Below the pieces are notes generated by a model. It worked only from the letters and a program-made list of their open reading frames with translations. It made no database searches and was not told where the DNA came from. From NCBI GenBank assembly GCA_003231795.1, contig QIJI01000507.1, forward strand, positions 1 through 7,107: 7,107 nucleotides of DNA. The letters run 5' to 3'. Each line of letters begins with the position of its first letter. The first letter of the stretch is position 1. This DNA is from Gammaproteobacteria bacterium (lineage in GTDB: Bacteria; Pseudomonadota; Gammaproteobacteria; GCA-001735895). Of the stretch, positions 5,995 to 7,107 are shown piece by piece. The translations under genes were made by a program, and so were the position numbers.

Positions 5995-6028
5995 ACCCTG
6001 TACCCGTAATTGGTTACAGGGTTTTTTT
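5995..6028 (+). terminator. Terminator-like hairpin overlapping the ribosome-binding site of the next gene
   Basis: ACCCTGTA (5995-6002) pairs perfectly with TACAGGGT (6015-6022), and inner CC/GG pairs (6004-6005 with 6012-6013) extend the stem. A run of seven T (6022-6028) follows, giving a classic rho-independent terminator shape. The ATG of the next gene is at 6029. Its only Shine-Dalgarno-like bases, AGGG (6018-6021), lie in the 3' half of the stem. The hairpin could end upstream transcription, attenuate the downstream gene, or hide its ribosome site. Confidence 0.7.
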
Positions 6029-7107
6029 ATGTCAACGGGTAAAGTTGTAGCAGTCGGTGGTTTCCAGCATGAAACCAACACTTTTGCTCCCCATCGAGCA
6101 CCCCTTATTGCTTTCGAGCGAGCTGATAGCTGGCCGGGCCTGACGATTGGCGAAGCGTTATTTGATGTGATGGCGGGGCTGAATATTCCACTGTCCGGCT
6201 TTATCGAATCGGCTCAGCGCGATGGACTGGATCTAAAACCGCTGTGCTGGTGTTCGGCAGAGCCCAGTAGCTATGTTACGCGGGACGCTTTTGAAACTGT
6301 GGCTAATTTACTCTGTGACGAATTACGAAGTTACCAAACACTGGATGCGGTTTACCTTGATTTGCATGGTGCAATGGTTTGTGAGCATTTCGAAGACGGT
6401 GAAGGAGAACTGTTAAGACGCGTGCGCGAGATTGTTGGAGCTGATACCCCAATTGTTATCAGCCTTGATTTACATGCTAATGTCACCGCAGGAATGCTCG
6501 AACACTCTGACGCGATGACCATTTATCGCACCTACCCGCATCTCGATATGGCGATTACCGGTGCTCGAGCCTGCAACCTGCTCAGTTCGATACTGTCCGG
6601 TCAACAACAGTACAAATCAATGCGAAAAATTCCTTTTTTGTTCCCTTTAACCTCGCAATGCACTGACTTCGATCCCTGCAAATCGATTTATCAGGCTTTA
6701 AATCAGATGGAGCAGCTTGAAGGTGTCAGCAATGTTGATTTTGCGACCGGATTTCCGCCCGCCGATATTCTGGAGTGTGGAGCCGCAGTTGTTGCCTACG
6801 GAGACGATGAGCAAGCGGTTGAAGCAGCGGCAGAGCAAATCTACCAGCAGGTACTTGATGCCGAGGCGGAGTTTGATTTTGAACTACTGGATCCGGATCA
6901 GGCTGTTTTACGTGCGATGGCTGATGAAAGCGACAAGCCGGTTGTGCTGGCGGATGCACAGGATAACCCCGGTGCCGGTGGAACTTCCGATACTACCGGG
7001 CTGCTCGAAGCGATGGTACGCAATGGCGCACGGGCTGCGGTAATTGCGGTGCTTTATGACCCCGAGGTAGCGGACATGGCTCATGCGGCTGGAGTGGGTG
7101 CAATACT
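6029..7107 (+). CDS. M81 family (MlrC-like) metalloprotein, cut by window edge
   Basis: The open frame starts at ATG 6029 and runs off the window after 359 complete codons. Family members are about 480-510 residues, so the C-terminal quarter is missing. It begins with the family signature VAVGGFQHETNTF (residues 7-19). Probable zinc ligands are D147 and H149 in ISLDLHANV and H171 in YRTYPHLD, equivalent to the D-x-H...H set of MlrC from microcystin degraders. Other conserved blocks are LDLHGAM (110-116), EDGEGE (122-127), GFPPADI and DNPGAGGTSDTTGL. MlrC itself cleaves linear microcystin peptides. Most relatives occur in bacteria without that pathway and have unknown amidohydrolase- or peptidase-like roles, so microcystin degradation should not be assumed. 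The start is fixed by the conserved N-terminus but has an unusual leader: a terminator-like hairpin ends immediately before the ATG. Confidence 0.9.
   Translation, partial: MSTGKVVAVGGFQHETNTFAPHRAPLIAFERADSWPGLTIGEALFDVMAGLNIPLSGFIESAQRDGLDLKPLCWCSAEPSSYVTRDAFETVANLLCDELRSYQTLDAVYLDLHGAMVCEHFEDGEGELLRRVREIVGADTPIVISLDLHANVTAGMLEHSDAMTIYRTYPHLDMAITGARACNLLSSILSGQQQYKSMRKIPFLFPLTSQCTDFDPCKSIYQALNQMEQLEGVSNVDFATGFPPADILECGAAVVAYGDDEQAVEAAAEQIYQQVLDAEAEFDFELLDPDQAVLRAMADESDKPVVLADAQDNPGAGGTSDTTGLLEAMVRNGARAAVIAVLYDPEVADMAHAAGVGAI

Noticed and set aside
6717..7043. Forward frame of 108 codons within the last gene
   Set aside because: The M81-family frame continues through it with conserved motifs. 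The alternative product is Arg/Leu-rich without recognisable features.
6029..7107. Microcystin degradation by the MlrC-like protein
   Set aside because: No other mlr genes are seen, and most M81 proteins occur outside that pathway. Only the family assignment is supported.

Overview
The window carries seven genes with tight spacing, ATGA-type coupling and Shine-Dalgarno motifs. The protein set (a DUF2339 membrane protein, a Rieske oxygenase, a Prx5-glutaredoxin fusion and an M81/MlrC-like protein) suggests a free-living, probably marine or aquatic gammaproteobacterium. That placement is inferred from gene content only, because no rRNA or other marker is present.

Layout. 1-500 (-): the start of a DUF2339-type membrane protein, cut by the window edge. 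501-904: a divergent regulatory gap. 905-2251 and 2251-3267 (+): a Rieske non-haem iron oxygenase alpha subunit translationally coupled to a D-2-hydroxyacid dehydrogenase. 3268-3428: a 161-bp near-perfectly symmetrical palindromic element. 3440-3955 (+): a cysteine dioxygenase-family protein. 3965-4900 (-): an EamA/DMT transporter, convergent with the dioxygenase. 4901-5062: an AT-rich divergent promoter region with an OxyR-like site. 5063-5806 (+): a peroxiredoxin-glutaredoxin fusion. 5807-5965: a second, 159-bp palindromic element. 5995-6028: a terminator-like hairpin running straight into the start codon of the last gene. 6029-7107 (+): an M81/MlrC-like metalloprotein, cut by the window edge.

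The main unexplained structure is the pair of palindromic elements. They differ in sequence but share one plan: arms of 62-63 nt, a 35-nt centre, a total of 159-161 bp, and a position directly after a TAG stop codon that lies within CTAG, with TAG or CTAG repeated at the far end. They look like non-autonomous, MITE-like insertions with the same target preference. Removing the first one together with one TAG copy leaves the dehydrogenase stop only 8 nt from the cysteine dioxygenase start. The Rieske oxygenase, dehydrogenase and cysteine dioxygenase were therefore probably one operon before the insertion.

How the genes may work together: the oxygenase would oxidise or demethylate a small substrate, the dehydrogenase would interconvert a 2-hydroxy and a 2-keto acid, and the dioxygenase would oxidise a thiol to a sulfinate. 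This suggests catabolism of a sulfur-containing or methylated compound, but the substrate cannot be read from the sequence. The peroxiredoxin fusion is a self-contained glutathione-dependent peroxide-detoxification unit.
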